A program made the translations under genes and the position numbers. From Bacillota bacterium (GTDB lineage: Bacteria; Bacillota; Clostridia; Oscillospirales; Ruminococcaceae), in the NCBI GenBank assembly GCA_023439835.1, contig JAEXUW010000002.1:1-54019 (forward strand): a stretch of DNA of 54,019 nt, written 5' to 3'. Shown one piece after another: positions 16,075 to 25,462 of the stretch (its first letter is position 1; each line of letters starts with the position of its first letter). Under the pieces are notes generated by a model. The model did not search any database. It was not told the origin of the DNA and saw only the letters and a list, made by a program, of their open reading frames with translations.

Positions 16075-16117
16075 ATATCCTCCATCATTTTCAAATAAAG
16101 AAAATGACGGAGGATAT
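16075..16117 (-). terminator. Terminator of the DUF2156-to-GGDEF operon
   Basis: An 18-bp stem with one G:U pair (16075-16092 with 16100-16117) surrounds a 7-nt loop. It lies just after the GGDEF stop codon and is followed on the minus strand by a short T run. Confidence 0.85.
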
Positions 16118-16121
16118 TGTT

Positions 16122-17186
16122 TTAATCTTCATATTCAACTCTGTTTTTGCCCTCTGCCTTGCCCTTATACATTCTCATATCGGCAGTGTTGATGATTGTC
16201 AAAACGCTAGTGCCGATTTGACTTGATGCGACACCGACGGTCGCTGTCACACTGATTGAATTGCCGTTATGTGTCATTGTCACAGCTTCTATTGCTGCCC
16301 TCACCTTTTCACCGACTATTATACCGCTGACAAATTCAGTATCGGGGAGAAGCACTAGAATTTCCTCACCACCCCATCGGCTGATGATATCGTCTTTTCT
16401 GAGCGTCTGTTTTATTACAGCAGAAACGGTTTTTAACACGATGTCACCACAGTCATGCCCGTATCTGTCATTGACCGACTTGAAATTGTCAATATCTATC
16501 ATCAGAATAACGTAATTTACACTAAGGCTGACAAACTGCTCATGAACCTGCTCTAGCTGTGAAATTATATAGCGTCTGTTATAAAGTCCCGTCAGGGGGT
16601 CGGTATCGGCGAGAACCTGAAGCCTTTTGTTTTTGTTTGACAAAACCTGCGTTTCTGTTTGAACACTGGTTGCAAACAAATAGCTGATTATTATAAGCAC
16701 GGATAAGCAAAGCAGAGCGTTTATCATATAAACGATATGCCTTATATAATCGTCTAATATAAAGTGGGGTTCATGCAGATAATTGATTAAATATCCAGCA
16801 ACAAATACACCGACTTGATATACAGACAACAAAACCTTTGTGGTCTTGCTCTTGAACGGGCAGTAAAATGAAAGAGGCATTACGGCTATTGCGTAAAAAT
16901 AAAAGCCGTTGTCCCATCCGAGAAATACCATTGAAAGCAATACATTCGCTGAAACCTCGGCATGAATTAACAAAGTTGTGGCAATGTATCTTCCCTTTGC
17001 AGCTAGAAAGCAGGCAAATACATACAGAGTAACGCTGATTATATTGGCAAGTGTGAGAAAACCAATATCGACATATATAAAGAACACGCTAAGTATTAAA
17101 TGCATTGCCAAGCAAAAAGCACTTATTTCAACAAAAATATTGCCGTTTTGTATTCTATTCGTTATTTTTTTATTGATTAAAAACAA
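16122..17186 (-). CDS. Membrane diguanylate cyclase (GGDEF)
   Basis: This 354-residue protein should make cyclic di-GMP from two GTP. Residues ~18-172 form about six hydrophobic segments, an integral membrane sensor of MASE-like type. A short helical linker precedes the GGDEF domain (DTDPLTGLYNRRY, 195-206). The active loop reads GGEEI (272-276), an accepted variant of GGDEF. The metal-binding aspartates are in MIDIDNFK (229-236). An RxxD inhibitory site (RKDD, 263-266) lies five residues upstream, so product feedback is expected. The start is a TTG with AAGAGG upstream. It is the last gene of the operon, 62 nt after the nucleotide cyclase, which pairs two nucleotide-signalling enzymes on one mRNA. 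Confidence 0.9.
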   Translation of the reverse strand: MFLINKKITNRIQNGNIFVEISAFCLAMHLILSVFFIYVDIGFLTLANIISVTLYVFACFLAAKGRYIATTLLIHAEVSANVLLSMVFLGWDNGFYFYAIAVMPLSFYCPFKSKTTKVLLSVYQVGVFVAGYLINYLHEPHFILDDYIRHIVYMINALLCLSVLIIISYLFATSVQTETQVLSNKNKRLQVLADTDPLTGLYNRRYIISQLEQVHEQFVSLSVNYVILMIDIDNFKSVNDRYGHDCGDIVLKTVSAVIKQTLRKDDIISRWGGEEILVLLPDTEFVSGIIVGEKVRAAIEAVTMTHNGNSISVTATVGVASSQIGTSVLTIINTADMRMYKGKAEGKNRVEYED

Positions 17187-17248
17187 ATTGTCACCAACCT
17201 CTTGTTGTTTTTATTTTTATATGAGTGAGTTGTCTTTCACATAGCACG

Positions 17249-20029
17249 CTATTTTCTTGTGAAGCGAAAGACGTTATGGTCAAAGTCGCCGCTGTCAAGC
17301 TTGTTTTTGATGTATTCAATATAGAGATTAACCGCTGTGTCATCAGTGTCCTGCTCCCTTACCTGTTCGAAGCTTTCAAGTGAGGCTTTCAGATTGCCGA
17401 AATGATACTGTCTGACGCCGGACTCAAAAAGCTCTCTCGTTTTTAAGCGTGAGCTTTTTCGCTTTTCGTCAAGAGCGTCCAGTATCTCAAACAGCGCCTT
17501 AACCTCATTTACACCGGCAACCTGAATCATGCCGAGAAATCTCATGCTAAACGCCGTACTGTCCTTTAGTCTGTCTAGAGTATCTCGTGATATAATCATA
17601 CCTGTATTGTATAGTTTTGTCAAGGACTCAAGCCGTGAGGTCAGATTGACATTATTTGATATAACTGTGCTTGAAAGACGCTCGTTCTCACCGATGATTC
17701 CGAGCATCGCCATGCCCGAATGAACGCCTATTCCGATATTAATTCTGTCACGTCCGATTGTTACCGCAGATTCGGGGTTCACCACAAGCTCCCTATAAAG
17801 CTCTATTCCCGCCTTGACAGCACAATCAGCATCAAGGAAAAGCGCCATGACAGCGTCGCCGATATACTTGTCAACAAAGCCGCTGTATTTTCTGATTGTG
17901 GGGCCTGCTATTCCGAGAAAGCCGTTGACAAAACTGAAATTTTCCTTCGCTGTCATCATTTCAGAATTGAGCGAGAAGCTTCTTATATCGCAAAAAAGTA
18001 TGGTCATATCCATGCTTAGTCCGTCGCCCAGCTTGATTTCTGTGATGTTGCTTTTCCCGAGCATGTGCATGAACTGAATTGGAACAAACTTAAAATAAAC
18101 GTCCTTGAGCTGTTCGTTATTTGAGAAGGAGGCAAGAAGATTCTCAGCCATGGTGTTGACGCCATGTCCGATGTCGCCGATTTCATCACGAGGCATATTC
18201 CCGACACGAACGGAAAAATCACCAGCCGCTATCTGTTCGACAGCCCTTTTTGTCTTTCTGAGATAGCGGATAGTCAAATATGTGACAATGCAAACGCAGA
18301 GCACGACAACAGGCATGAACATCAATATGCGATTGACTGTGCTGTCAATAAGAGCTTGTGACTGCTCTCTGAAATTCGCCATGTCAGCGCCGATTTCATA
18401 TACCGCAACAATATTCCCGTTTGAGTCATATATAGGCGACTGAGCATAAACCCACTCGCCCTCAATATCCTGAATTGAGGCGACAAAAGGCTTGCCGCTG
18501 TAAAAAGCCTGCCACTCGCTGCTGCTTTCATCAATAAGGCTGTAAAGCGACAAGTTGACCATTGAGCCGTTGCTGATAGAAAGATAGCGCATTTGATTCC
18601 CACGGCAGACGTAAAGAGCACTGTAATATATCTTGTTCCATTCGTCAGAATTTCCGCTTAGTATGCTTTGCTGAGTTTCAAGCACATGCTTGAATTCGGG
18701 TGAGGAAAGGCTTGTAAGGCTTGTAAGTCCGGCAATCTCGTCACCGCTAAACCTTTCTGCCGTTGTTGAAACATAGGTAAGCGTTCTTTGCTTGATTTCC
18801 TCAACAAGAAGCACCGACATATTTGAATATATAAACTGAAGTATCAGATACATCATAACTAAAAAGGTCGGGAGCACTAAAATAAGCTGTTTCACAAAAA
18901 GTGAGATTCGCCATTTGAGAATTATATCAAAAAGATAGAATATGCATATTAAAATCAGGGCTATGCTTAATGCACCAGTCAGAAGCCTTATGTATTCGGG
19001 GAAGATTATTCTTAGCGGAACATTAACTCCTTCTTTGAGAATTTCAAGTCCGCCGTCGGGCGTCATTATCCATATAATCCCGTCGGCTGTGCCTGTTACT
19101 ATTCCGTTTGAAACAGAAATAGGCCCGAGATAGGTATCCGCCGAATTAAAGCCGTTTCTTGAAAAATCTTCTGAGGAAATTACTGTTGAGATTGTTCCGT
19201 CACGAGAAAGCCTCAAAATACTGTTCGACGCTTGGTCATTGACATAAATTTCACCCGAGCCACCCTCAACACTAAATGGAAGAATCCCGCCCTTGTCAAT
19301 ATCATACTCGAATTTTTTAAATACGGTTTCATGTGCGTCGGATGTGCCAATTCCGACCTCGCCGGTGCGCATGGAAAAGACATAGCCGCCGTCATACATG
19401 AATCTAATCGACTTGTATGACGAAATTTCGTCGGGGGACTTGTCGCTGAAATACAACGTTTTGGTTTCGCCTGTGTTAACATTAAGCTCCAAAAAAGAAA
19501 GGCTGTCGTGAGTTTTGAGCGCAAATCTGATTGCGCCCTTGCTGTATCTTATTCCGTTAATACCCGGATTTCTGTTCGGGGGATTCTGTGAAGCGCTGTA
19601 ATCTATCCTGTAAAGCTCTTTCACAAACCTGCCCTTGCTGTCATACTGGCATATTGATTCATAATCGGTGAAATATGCGTCGATGCGTGTCGCCATGAAA
19701 TGAACATAGATGTTGTTGTTTTCATCAAAGGTAACGTCGGTTATTCCTCCGTTTGTTCCAAACGGGTCGTTTTGAATTATATACTCAACCTGTTTTGTTC
19801 GGGTAAGACAAACAAGCCTTGTGCAGGATTCGTCAACCGCATATATCATGCCGTTTTGCGACACAAATGAGTATGCTGCACTGTCAATATATAAATGCGA
19901 TGAGGGGATAATCCCTGAATTTAAATTCTGAACAGGAATAAGAAAAGTAACCGCCATTAAAATAACGGTGATAAGCAGCACAGGAAGTGCAAGCTTCTTT
20001 TCTTTCATTCTGTTGACTAAAAATCTCAT
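17249..20029 (-). CDS. Sensor-linked class III adenylate/guanylate cyclase
   Basis: This protein has about 926 residues. After an N-terminal membrane helix come ~310 extracytoplasmic residues resembling an NHL/YVTN beta-propeller (repeated NGMIYAVDE, NNNIYVHFM, SGEIYVNDQASNSI patterns). A helix pair (~345-410), a Cache-like outer domain (~415-560, DSNGNIVAVYEIG), another helix, a HAMP segment (~590-625) and a class III cyclase domain (~670-850) follow. The metal aspartates are in LFCDIR and YIGDAV; HSGMAMLGIIG and VNLTSRLE complete the site. A TPR-like tail ends the protein. Adenylate versus guanylate specificity is not decided. I choose the ATG at 20029, 16 nt after the GNAT stop, with GTGGGGA upstream; the open frame extends further but would overlap GNAT. 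Confidence 0.88.
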   Translation of the reverse strand: MRFLVNRMKEKKLALPVLLITVILMAVTFLIPVQNLNSGIIPSSHLYIDSAAYSFVSQNGMIYAVDESCTRLVCLTRTKQVEYIIQNDPFGTNGGITDVTFDENNNIYVHFMATRIDAYFTDYESICQYDSKGRFVKELYRIDYSASQNPPNRNPGINGIRYSKGAIRFALKTHDSLSFLELNVNTGETKTLYFSDKSPDEISSYKSIRFMYDGGYVFSMRTGEVGIGTSDAHETVFKKFEYDIDKGGILPFSVEGGSGEIYVNDQASNSILRLSRDGTISTVISSEDFSRNGFNSADTYLGPISVSNGIVTGTADGIIWIMTPDGGLEILKEGVNVPLRIIFPEYIRLLTGALSIALILICIFYLFDIILKWRISLFVKQLILVLPTFLVMMYLILQFIYSNMSVLLVEEIKQRTLTYVSTTAERFSGDEIAGLTSLTSLSSPEFKHVLETQQSILSGNSDEWNKIYYSALYVCRGNQMRYLSISNGSMVNLSLYSLIDESSSEWQAFYSGKPFVASIQDIEGEWVYAQSPIYDSNGNIVAVYEIGADMANFREQSQALIDSTVNRILMFMPVVVLCVCIVTYLTIRYLRKTKRAVEQIAAGDFSVRVGNMPRDEIGDIGHGVNTMAENLLASFSNNEQLKDVYFKFVPIQFMHMLGKSNITEIKLGDGLSMDMTILFCDIRSFSLNSEMMTAKENFSFVNGFLGIAGPTIRKYSGFVDKYIGDAVMALFLDADCAVKAGIELYRELVVNPESAVTIGRDRINIGIGVHSGMAMLGIIGENERLSSTVISNNVNLTSRLESLTKLYNTGMIISRDTLDRLKDSTAFSMRFLGMIQVAGVNEVKALFEILDALDEKRKSSRLKTRELFESGVRQYHFGNLKASLESFEQVREQDTDDTAVNLYIEYIKNKLDSGDFDHNVFRFTRK

Positions 20030-20045
20030 TGTTTGTCCCCACTTT

Positions 20046-20927
20046 TCATTCGGCGGTAAGGTTAATGTAAAGCTCACCTTTTTCTCTTGCCGCTTTTATT
20101 TCAGGTGTATCTAAAACATAATATACATGCGCGTAATATACAAGGCGACTGCTTTCGGTTTCTAAACAGTCGGGTATATCATTTGGCCTTGTAAGAATTT
20201 TCATAGCTTTATAGTCGCTTTTAAAGCAAAACACACTTTCCGCCAAAAGCTGAAGCTTATCAGCGGGCACGTCGGTTTCCTTTACAAGAAGTGTTTCAGC
20301 CTCTTCATCCTCGCTTATTACGGCATAATGCTTTTTCCCGTCTAATTCAAGGCTGATGATTTCACCGGAAAAATTAAGCTCACGATACATAAACTCAAGG
20401 TCATAGTCAGACCAGCCGATTGAGTTTTCACAATCGTCAACGCTTATTTTTCTCAGACGCTTGAAATCTTCAAGAGAGCATTTTTGCGGCTTTATTTCAC
20501 AGTTTGAGCAGGAAGGCTTTTTTACGACGGTTTCACGAAGCACTATGTCAGGCGAAAGCCCAAACCGCTCAGACACGCCTTTCGATGTGTTGAGCGCACT
20601 CAGAACAAACGCCGCAATATTTCTTTGGCGGCAGTATTCTGTGATTTTTTCAAACATTTTGTAGATGTTGCCCTTGCTTCTGTACTGCTTGTAGGTTGCG
20701 CCGGCATAAAGAAATATGACCGGAAGCCTTTGTGTTCCTGTATTCAAAAAGCCGTCAAACCAGTAAAATGCAGACTCAATTCCGCTTTCACCCGAATAAA
20801 CAAGACAGTGGTCATTTCTGAAGCAGTGTTCAAAATAAAAGTCGCAAAATTCACTGTCCTCAGGAAAGCAGGCTTTCCACAAGTCCTTTAAGCTTGATAT
20901 TTCGCTGTCATCGGGGAAGGTCACCAT
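20046..20927 (-). CDS. GNAT-family acetyltransferase
   Basis: This 293-residue cytoplasmic protein begins SLKDLWKACFPEDSEFCDFY and contains the acetyl-CoA-binding segment YKQYRSKGNIYKMFEKI, followed by NIAAFVLSA. These features match the N-terminal GNAT domain of Eis-like/GNAT_9 proteins. The C-terminal half (~140-293) is a second alpha/beta domain typical of these longer acetyltransferases. The acceptor is unknown. The gene starts 4 nt after the MFS stop, with its ribosome binding site (AGGAAAGGG) inside the end of the MFS gene, so it is translationally linked to that membrane protein. A role in modifying a lipid head group or transported molecule is context-based inference. Confidence 0.85.
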   Translation of the reverse strand: MVTFPDDSEISSLKDLWKACFPEDSEFCDFYFEHCFRNDHCLVYSGESGIESAFYWFDGFLNTGTQRLPVIFLYAGATYKQYRSKGNIYKMFEKITEYCRQRNIAAFVLSALNTSKGVSERFGLSPDIVLRETVVKKPSCSNCEIKPQKCSLEDFKRLRKISVDDCENSIGWSDYDLEFMYRELNFSGEIISLELDGKKHYAVISEDEEAETLLVKETDVPADKLQLLAESVFCFKSDYKAMKILTRPNDIPDCLETESSRLVYYAHVYYVLDTPEIKAAREKGELYINLTAE

Positions 20928-20931
20928 AAGT

Positions 20932-23900
20932 CTACACCCTTTCCTCAGCCTTACTTTCCTGTTGTGACGAAACGCTCTTCTTGCCGCTTATAAGCCCCAT
21001 ACAGAACAGAAGAAGCAGCCCTGTAAATACAACGGCTATGAGCATAATTCCCTTTTTATAGCCAAGAAGCAGCGACGCACCGAAAATCAACGGGCCGGCA
21101 GTTTGCGCCAGATTTTCGTAAACGCTGTTGATACCCATTGCACGACCCTCGCCGAATTTCTTTGTCGCATCCAAATCCGTATAGTAAACCGACTGAGAGG
21201 TCAAGCCAAAGCTGTCCGCTACGGCAATTACCGCAACGATGACAAAACAGGTCACTATCGACGGGCTTAGCACGAATATTCCGAGAGCACCGGCATAAAG
21301 CAGCGATGCGACTATCATTGACTTTGCGGTGCCAAGCTTTTCACAGACGTATGAAGTCAGCGACGGGCCGATATAGATTGATATTACACCGCTGAGTAAA
21401 AACGCCATTGAAATCTGTGTTGCGGTGAGTGAATTCTCTTCGCCGAAAACAGGGAAGAAATATGATAAAAACGCCGTACAGATAAGATACGGTACAAGTA
21501 TCAGAAGAAAATAACGGATAACCTTTGGATTAAATAAAAACTTAGGCGTGCTGAGTCGTGGCTTTTCGGATTTTGTCTTTCTCTCTTCTCTTGAAGATTT
21601 GAAATTGTCCATACAGAAGAACACAAAGGTTACTGAAACAAGCGCTACCGCTGCCGCTGTTATAAGCGCAATTTTATAGCCGAAGCGCTCGGCGATTATT
21701 GAGCCGATTACCGTTCCGCAGTTCATTCCAGACAGAAACGCCGCATTGTAATGTGAGAAGCCTCGCTTTCGGTTTTCAATTTCTTTATAGCCGGCAATGT
21801 ATGCGTTGACTGACAGCGCAATCAGACCGCCGCCTATTCCGCAAAGGGCACTTCCCGCAATTAATACGAACAAGGACGGTGCGAAGCCGCAGACAAGATT
21901 CCCCACTGTGTAAAACATTGCGCCGACGACGCATAATAATTTCGTGCCCGCCTTTTCAACTGCAAACCCTGCAAGAAGTGCCGTCAGAGCGGCAAAGCAA
22001 AGCTCAGCAGATATGGGGAGAGCGGCGGCGATTTCAACGGGAATTTTAAAGCTTTCGTTCCACAGTGACCTGCCGTAAAGGGGTAAAAATGCCGTTGAGA
22101 TATTCCCCGCGAAGAACATCAGGAATATTATCGGTCTTATAAGACTTGAGTCAAGGCGTTTCTTTTCAAGCTTGCAGGCCTTTCGCTTTTTAAGGGTGGA
22201 GGAGATCGTGACGATTTCGGTGAAAATCAGCACCGCCACTAGAATTATCATCGTGACATAAAGTATAATGTTGAACATCAGCTTTCTAACTGATTCGTTA
22301 AAGGAGTAAAGGTCGGTGCCGACTTCTATGAGTGCGATAACCTCACCCTCGCTGTTTGTCACAGGGCCTAGTGCAAGCATATACTCACCCTCGGCGCTGT
22401 TGTGAGAGAAGGAGGTGAGTGTTTCACCAGTGTCGAAAATATACTGCTCCGCCGAGCCGTCAAAGGCACCCGGCATGGGATAGAACGAGCCGTATCCGCC
22501 GTCGTCTGAATAAAACCCGACAACAACATCGTCAACAACCTTATAGAGAATACAATATACACCTGTGTCGGCGTTGAAGCTGCTGTTAATTACACTTCCC
22601 ACTGAATCTGAAATGCTTTGATAGCTTTCATTCATAAAATCAGCGGGGGAATTGATTTCTTCTATATCCTCAGTATTTAAGCTTCTCCCAATCATCAGAG
22701 TGAAGTTGCACATTTTGTTCATAACCTCATCATAATAACGCACGTTCACCTGATTTATGATTATAGCGGAAACTATTGCCGTTACAACAAGTGAGGTTGT
22801 GATTACTGAAAGATGAAGCTTTGTGGTTGTGCTTATCGTCGCATTATAGGCTAAACGAAAGAGCTTTGTCAGCAAAATCAGAAGTGCGACAGAGCCGATA
22901 AGAAAGATTGCCGAGCTGATATAACCAATCGCCAGAACCTTGGTGTTTTTATTGAGAATACCGCTGTTTAAAAGCACCTCGCCCTCACTCGACTTGGTAT
23001 AAACACGGTAATAATAGACTTCCTCACCGCTTCCGTCAGCGTATTCAATATAGTGATTTTCACAGTACGTAACAGAAACGGCATTGTCAGCGTCAACCGA
23101 CATTCCCGAATAAATCGGCTGTGTGTTAAAGCCCTCAGCCTTGTTCTCAAAAGGCTCACCTGCGTCTATGATTACAGACGTTTCAAAGGTGGTCATGTCA
23201 AGGCGATAAACAACCCTGTGCCCGATGTCGTTGAAAAAAATGTTGCCCTTTTTTCCGTACTCAATATCATAAGGACAGCTCGGAAAGCCGGACACTATAT
23301 TCTCTGCCCCATTATAAATTAGGGTGAAATCGTCCGCTGAATTAGCGGTGAATATCTCACCTTTGCGTGTTGAAAAGCATATTTCAAGACGTGGCGAAAG
23401 CGCAAAATCGGATATAGCCCCCTTTGCGTTATCAAATATATATTCAGCTTCAATTTCAACGCTTTCGCTATTTGTGTCAAGCGATGCAAGACTAAAGCTG
23501 TCATTTTCCATCAAAACAAAATAAAGCTTTCCGTCATAATAATTCAAGGAATAAATACTGCCTATCGAAGTTTGATTTTCCTCATAGACCTTTTCAAATA
23601 TGTATTCTAAAAATTTTCCCTCGGAGTTATATTTGACAATTCTTTCAGCGGAGATATCCTTTCCGTTCTCGTCTTTTAGAGTGTCAAGGACATAAAGACT
23701 TCCGTCATCGCCAACCGCTATTTCAGACGCATAATAAAAGTCGCTGTTTCTTTTTCCGCCCTTGATGTGATAAAGATATTCGTTGTTTGAATTGACGGCA
23801 ACTATATTTTTACCGCCTGCATTAATAACGTATGAGGTTTTGTCGCCGTTTTTGAAAAATAGCGTAGGATCCTCAAGAGTATAGGTCTTTTCAAAAGGTC

Positions 23901-24009
23901 CTGTCAGAAGTACGTCCATTTGAGATAGAATAAATACTGCCGATATTGCAACAATTAAAAGAAGAACCGGTAGCGCATATTTTTTTTTGAGTAGTTTAAT
24001 CGGTGACAT
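20932..24009 (-). CDS. Giant MFS protein with N-terminal propeller and Cache-like sensor
   Basis: This 1,025-residue protein is over twice the length of a normal MFS carrier. A membrane helix (~12-32) is followed by a ~330-residue extracytoplasmic region with NHL/YVTN-like repeats (GDDGSLYVLDTLKDENG, KGNIFFNDIGHRVVYRLD). A helix pair (~365-425), a Cache-like outer domain (~430-590, ending SEGEVIALIEVGTDLYSF), a further helix and a twelve-helix MFS domain (~615-1015) follow. The MFS part shows FAVEKAGTKLLCVVGAM and NRKRGFSHYNAAFLSG. The sensor half has the same order as that of the cyclase two genes downstream. Substrate is unknown. The frame is continuous, so this is a true fusion. It overlaps DUF2156 by 14 nt. 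Confidence 0.85.
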   Translation of the reverse strand: MSPIKLLKKKYALPVLLLIVAISAVFILSQMDVLLTGPFEKTYTLEDPTLFFKNGDKTSYVINAGGKNIVAVNSNNEYLYHIKGGKRNSDFYYASEIAVGDDGSLYVLDTLKDENGKDISAERIVKYNSEGKFLEYIFEKVYEENQTSIGSIYSLNYYDGKLYFVLMENDSFSLASLDTNSESVEIEAEYIFDNAKGAISDFALSPRLEICFSTRKGEIFTANSADDFTLIYNGAENIVSGFPSCPYDIEYGKKGNIFFNDIGHRVVYRLDMTTFETSVIIDAGEPFENKAEGFNTQPIYSGMSVDADNAVSVTYCENHYIEYADGSGEEVYYYRVYTKSSEGEVLLNSGILNKNTKVLAIGYISSAIFLIGSVALLILLTKLFRLAYNATISTTTKLHLSVITTSLVVTAIVSAIIINQVNVRYYDEVMNKMCNFTLMIGRSLNTEDIEEINSPADFMNESYQSISDSVGSVINSSFNADTGVYCILYKVVDDVVVGFYSDDGGYGSFYPMPGAFDGSAEQYIFDTGETLTSFSHNSAEGEYMLALGPVTNSEGEVIALIEVGTDLYSFNESVRKLMFNIILYVTMIILVAVLIFTEIVTISSTLKKRKACKLEKKRLDSSLIRPIIFLMFFAGNISTAFLPLYGRSLWNESFKIPVEIAAALPISAELCFAALTALLAGFAVEKAGTKLLCVVGAMFYTVGNLVCGFAPSLFVLIAGSALCGIGGGLIALSVNAYIAGYKEIENRKRGFSHYNAAFLSGMNCGTVIGSIIAERFGYKIALITAAAVALVSVTFVFFCMDNFKSSREERKTKSEKPRLSTPKFLFNPKVIRYFLLILVPYLICTAFLSYFFPVFGEENSLTATQISMAFLLSGVISIYIGPSLTSYVCEKLGTAKSMIVASLLYAGALGIFVLSPSIVTCFVIVAVIAVADSFGLTSQSVYYTDLDATKKFGEGRAMGINSVYENLAQTAGPLIFGASLLLGYKKGIMLIAVVFTGLLLLFCMGLISGKKSVSSQQESKAEERV

Positions 24010-24976
24010 TTAGACTGCCCTTTCTTTTTAAAATGATACTGAATTTCGGTTTGATTTCAACGGGACGATATTTGAGCTTGTTTTCCCGTATTCCCTGAAT
24101 TCCCATATCCTCGCCCCAGTTAACATAGGGAGTATCCTTGTGATACTGTGCCATCATGTAATGAAGATAAAATGTCAGCCCTGATAAACGCACAGAGTTT
24201 TTTTGCATGTGAAAGACGGTAAAGCTCTTATTAATCTTTTCGGCAAGCCCAAAGGACACAGGTATATCATTTATATAAACAAGTGAGCATAGGAAGTTTT
24301 CATCATAAACCGCCATCATCCGCTCAAAAGCTTTTTTTTCACAGCCGTAAAAGCACTGGTCACAGCTGTGCGTTTCGCACCAGCCGTCAAAGACTGTCAA
24401 AAGGTCATCATAAAGCTCATCTGTGTAGTTTTTAAAGGTACAGCCTGTGTTTCTTTCACGAAACACTCTCAGCTCATTTCGCTTTCCCTTATTTTCACGT
24501 CCGCTAAGAGAAAGAAACTCGTCGGTTAAATATATGTAGTCACTTTGACTCCTGTCAAATGAAACGGATACGTCGTATTCGTCAAGGCTTTGAAAGTGCT
24601 TTAGTATTTCATCGGGGATATAGTGAACTTCAAGTGGGTAGCCGAACCTTTCAAATGCCGGTGACAGATAGTCAACCGCAAGCTTTATATTGTCGGCTTT
24701 ATATTCTTTTGCAATAAAAATACATCCGGGGTCGTTTTCATCGGTTATTCCCACAACCGCAATTATATCACCCAGATACTTAAAGCGATAATGAAAATAA
24801 CCAAGCCACGCCCAAAGCTGAGAAAAACATAAATCCGCAAAGGGAGCTTCCCCCCCGCACAGACTAAAACGATTTTTTTCATTTATGGTTATTTCTTGAA
24901 ATTCAAGCGTCTGCGCCAGGTAATTCATCAGTTCGGTGCTTTGCCTTATTCTGCAGTCTGAGCTATCCGTAAACAT
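23996..24976 (-). CDS. DUF2156 (phosphatidylglycerol lysyltransferase-like C-terminal) protein
   Basis: This 326-residue soluble protein has the DUF2156/LPG_synthase_C fold, a tandem GNAT-like domain. It shows LCFSQLWAWLGYFHYRFKYL near the N-terminus, GKRNELRVFRER in the middle, and AQYHKDTPYVNWGEDMGIQG near the end, the last being a conserved block of the family. In MprF this domain transfers an amino acid from tRNA to phosphatidylglycerol, but there it is joined to a membrane flippase. Here the membrane part is absent from the protein, while the next gene is a large membrane MFS protein. The two may therefore work together, though no lipid substrate can be deduced from sequence alone. It is the first gene of the operon, ~85 nt downstream of a good promoter. 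Confidence 0.85.
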   Translation of the reverse strand: MFTDSSDCRIRQSTELMNYLAQTLEFQEITINEKNRFSLCGGEAPFADLCFSQLWAWLGYFHYRFKYLGDIIAVVGITDENDPGCIFIAKEYKADNIKLAVDYLSPAFERFGYPLEVHYIPDEILKHFQSLDEYDVSVSFDRSQSDYIYLTDEFLSLSGRENKGKRNELRVFRERNTGCTFKNYTDELYDDLLTVFDGWCETHSCDQCFYGCEKKAFERMMAVYDENFLCSLVYINDIPVSFGLAEKINKSFTVFHMQKNSVRLSGLTFYLHYMMAQYHKDTPYVNWGEDMGIQGIRENKLKYRPVEIKPKFSIILKRKGSLNVTD

Positions 24977-25060
24977 ATTTTAAAAACCTGCCTGTTTTCG
25001 TCGAAAAAGAACTGTCTTTCTTTCATAACGATATTCTTTATCAGTTTATAATTATAATTA

Positions 25061-25089
25061 ATTATACAACATCTATGAAAAAATGTCCA
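25061..25089 (-). promoter_or_regulatory. Promoter of the DUF2156-to-GGDEF operon
   Basis: On the minus strand, TGGACA (25084-25089) and TATAAT (25061-25066) are separated by 17 bp. No other strong promoter was seen before 16122, so the five genes are probably one transcript. Confidence 0.8.
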
Positions 25090-25108
25090 CACTTTTTACC
25101 TTTTTTTG

Positions 25109-25123
25109 TTGAACAAAGTTCAA
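25109..25123. promoter_or_regulatory. Perfect 15-bp palindrome between divergent promoters
   Basis: TTGAACAAAGTTCAA is a perfect 6-3-6 inverted repeat, 20 bp upstream of the -35 of the leftward operon and ~170 bp upstream of the rightward GH94 promoter. This is a reasonable operator shape, but no cognate regulator is identified. The rest of the 486-nt gap contains the two promoters and nothing else I recognise. Confidence 0.45.
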
Positions 25124-25294
25124 TTCGTTCATAAAACAAGTGCTGAGATACAATTATTTTTAACTCTAGAAGAAAATATTGCTGTTGTTTTGAGCGAAAG
25201 TGACTGCAAAGAACTCTCACGATGACGTATGAAGCTTAATATTAAGGTATACTTTTTACCGGGAAGTAAAGTTGCACAAAATAAAAAAACATAG

Positions 25295-25323
25295 TTGACA
25301 ATTATTCATTCATCAATTATAAT
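25295..25323 (+). promoter_or_regulatory. Consensus promoter of the xyloglucan operon
   Basis: TTGACA (25295-25300) and TATAAT (25318-25323) are both perfect, with a 17-bp spacer. The predicted start near 25330 leaves a ~130-nt leader before the GH94 ATG. So strong a core promoter for a catabolic operon suggests control by a repressor rather than by an activator. Confidence 0.9.
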
Positions 25324-25325
25324 AG

Positions 25326-25344
25326 TTTATGAAAACACTTTACA
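25326..25344 (+). promoter_or_regulatory. Candidate ROK operator at the xyloglucan operon start site
   Basis: TTTATGAAAACACTTTACA covers the predicted transcription start. It resembles TTTATAAAAGTAGTTTATG in the ROK gene promoter and TTAATAAAAGTATTTAAGG before xylA. With the preceding TAG included, the GH94 and ROK sites agree at 16 of 20 positions. The TGAAAACACTTTAC core also partly resembles a CcpA cre site, so catabolite control is the main alternative. Confidence 0.5.
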
Positions 25345-25462
25345 AAATCAAATTCAAAAAGACTTGCGGTTAATGTTTTCTCTGACATTCACTTCTTCAT
25401 TTTCTGGTTTAATAATAATTTTAAGACAACCTTAGAAAACTTTGCGATAAAAGGAGTAACCT

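Noticed and set aside
24977..25462. Riboswitch in the long gap before the GH94 gene
   Set aside because: The ~130-nt leader shows no strong hairpin, terminator or known aptamer core.
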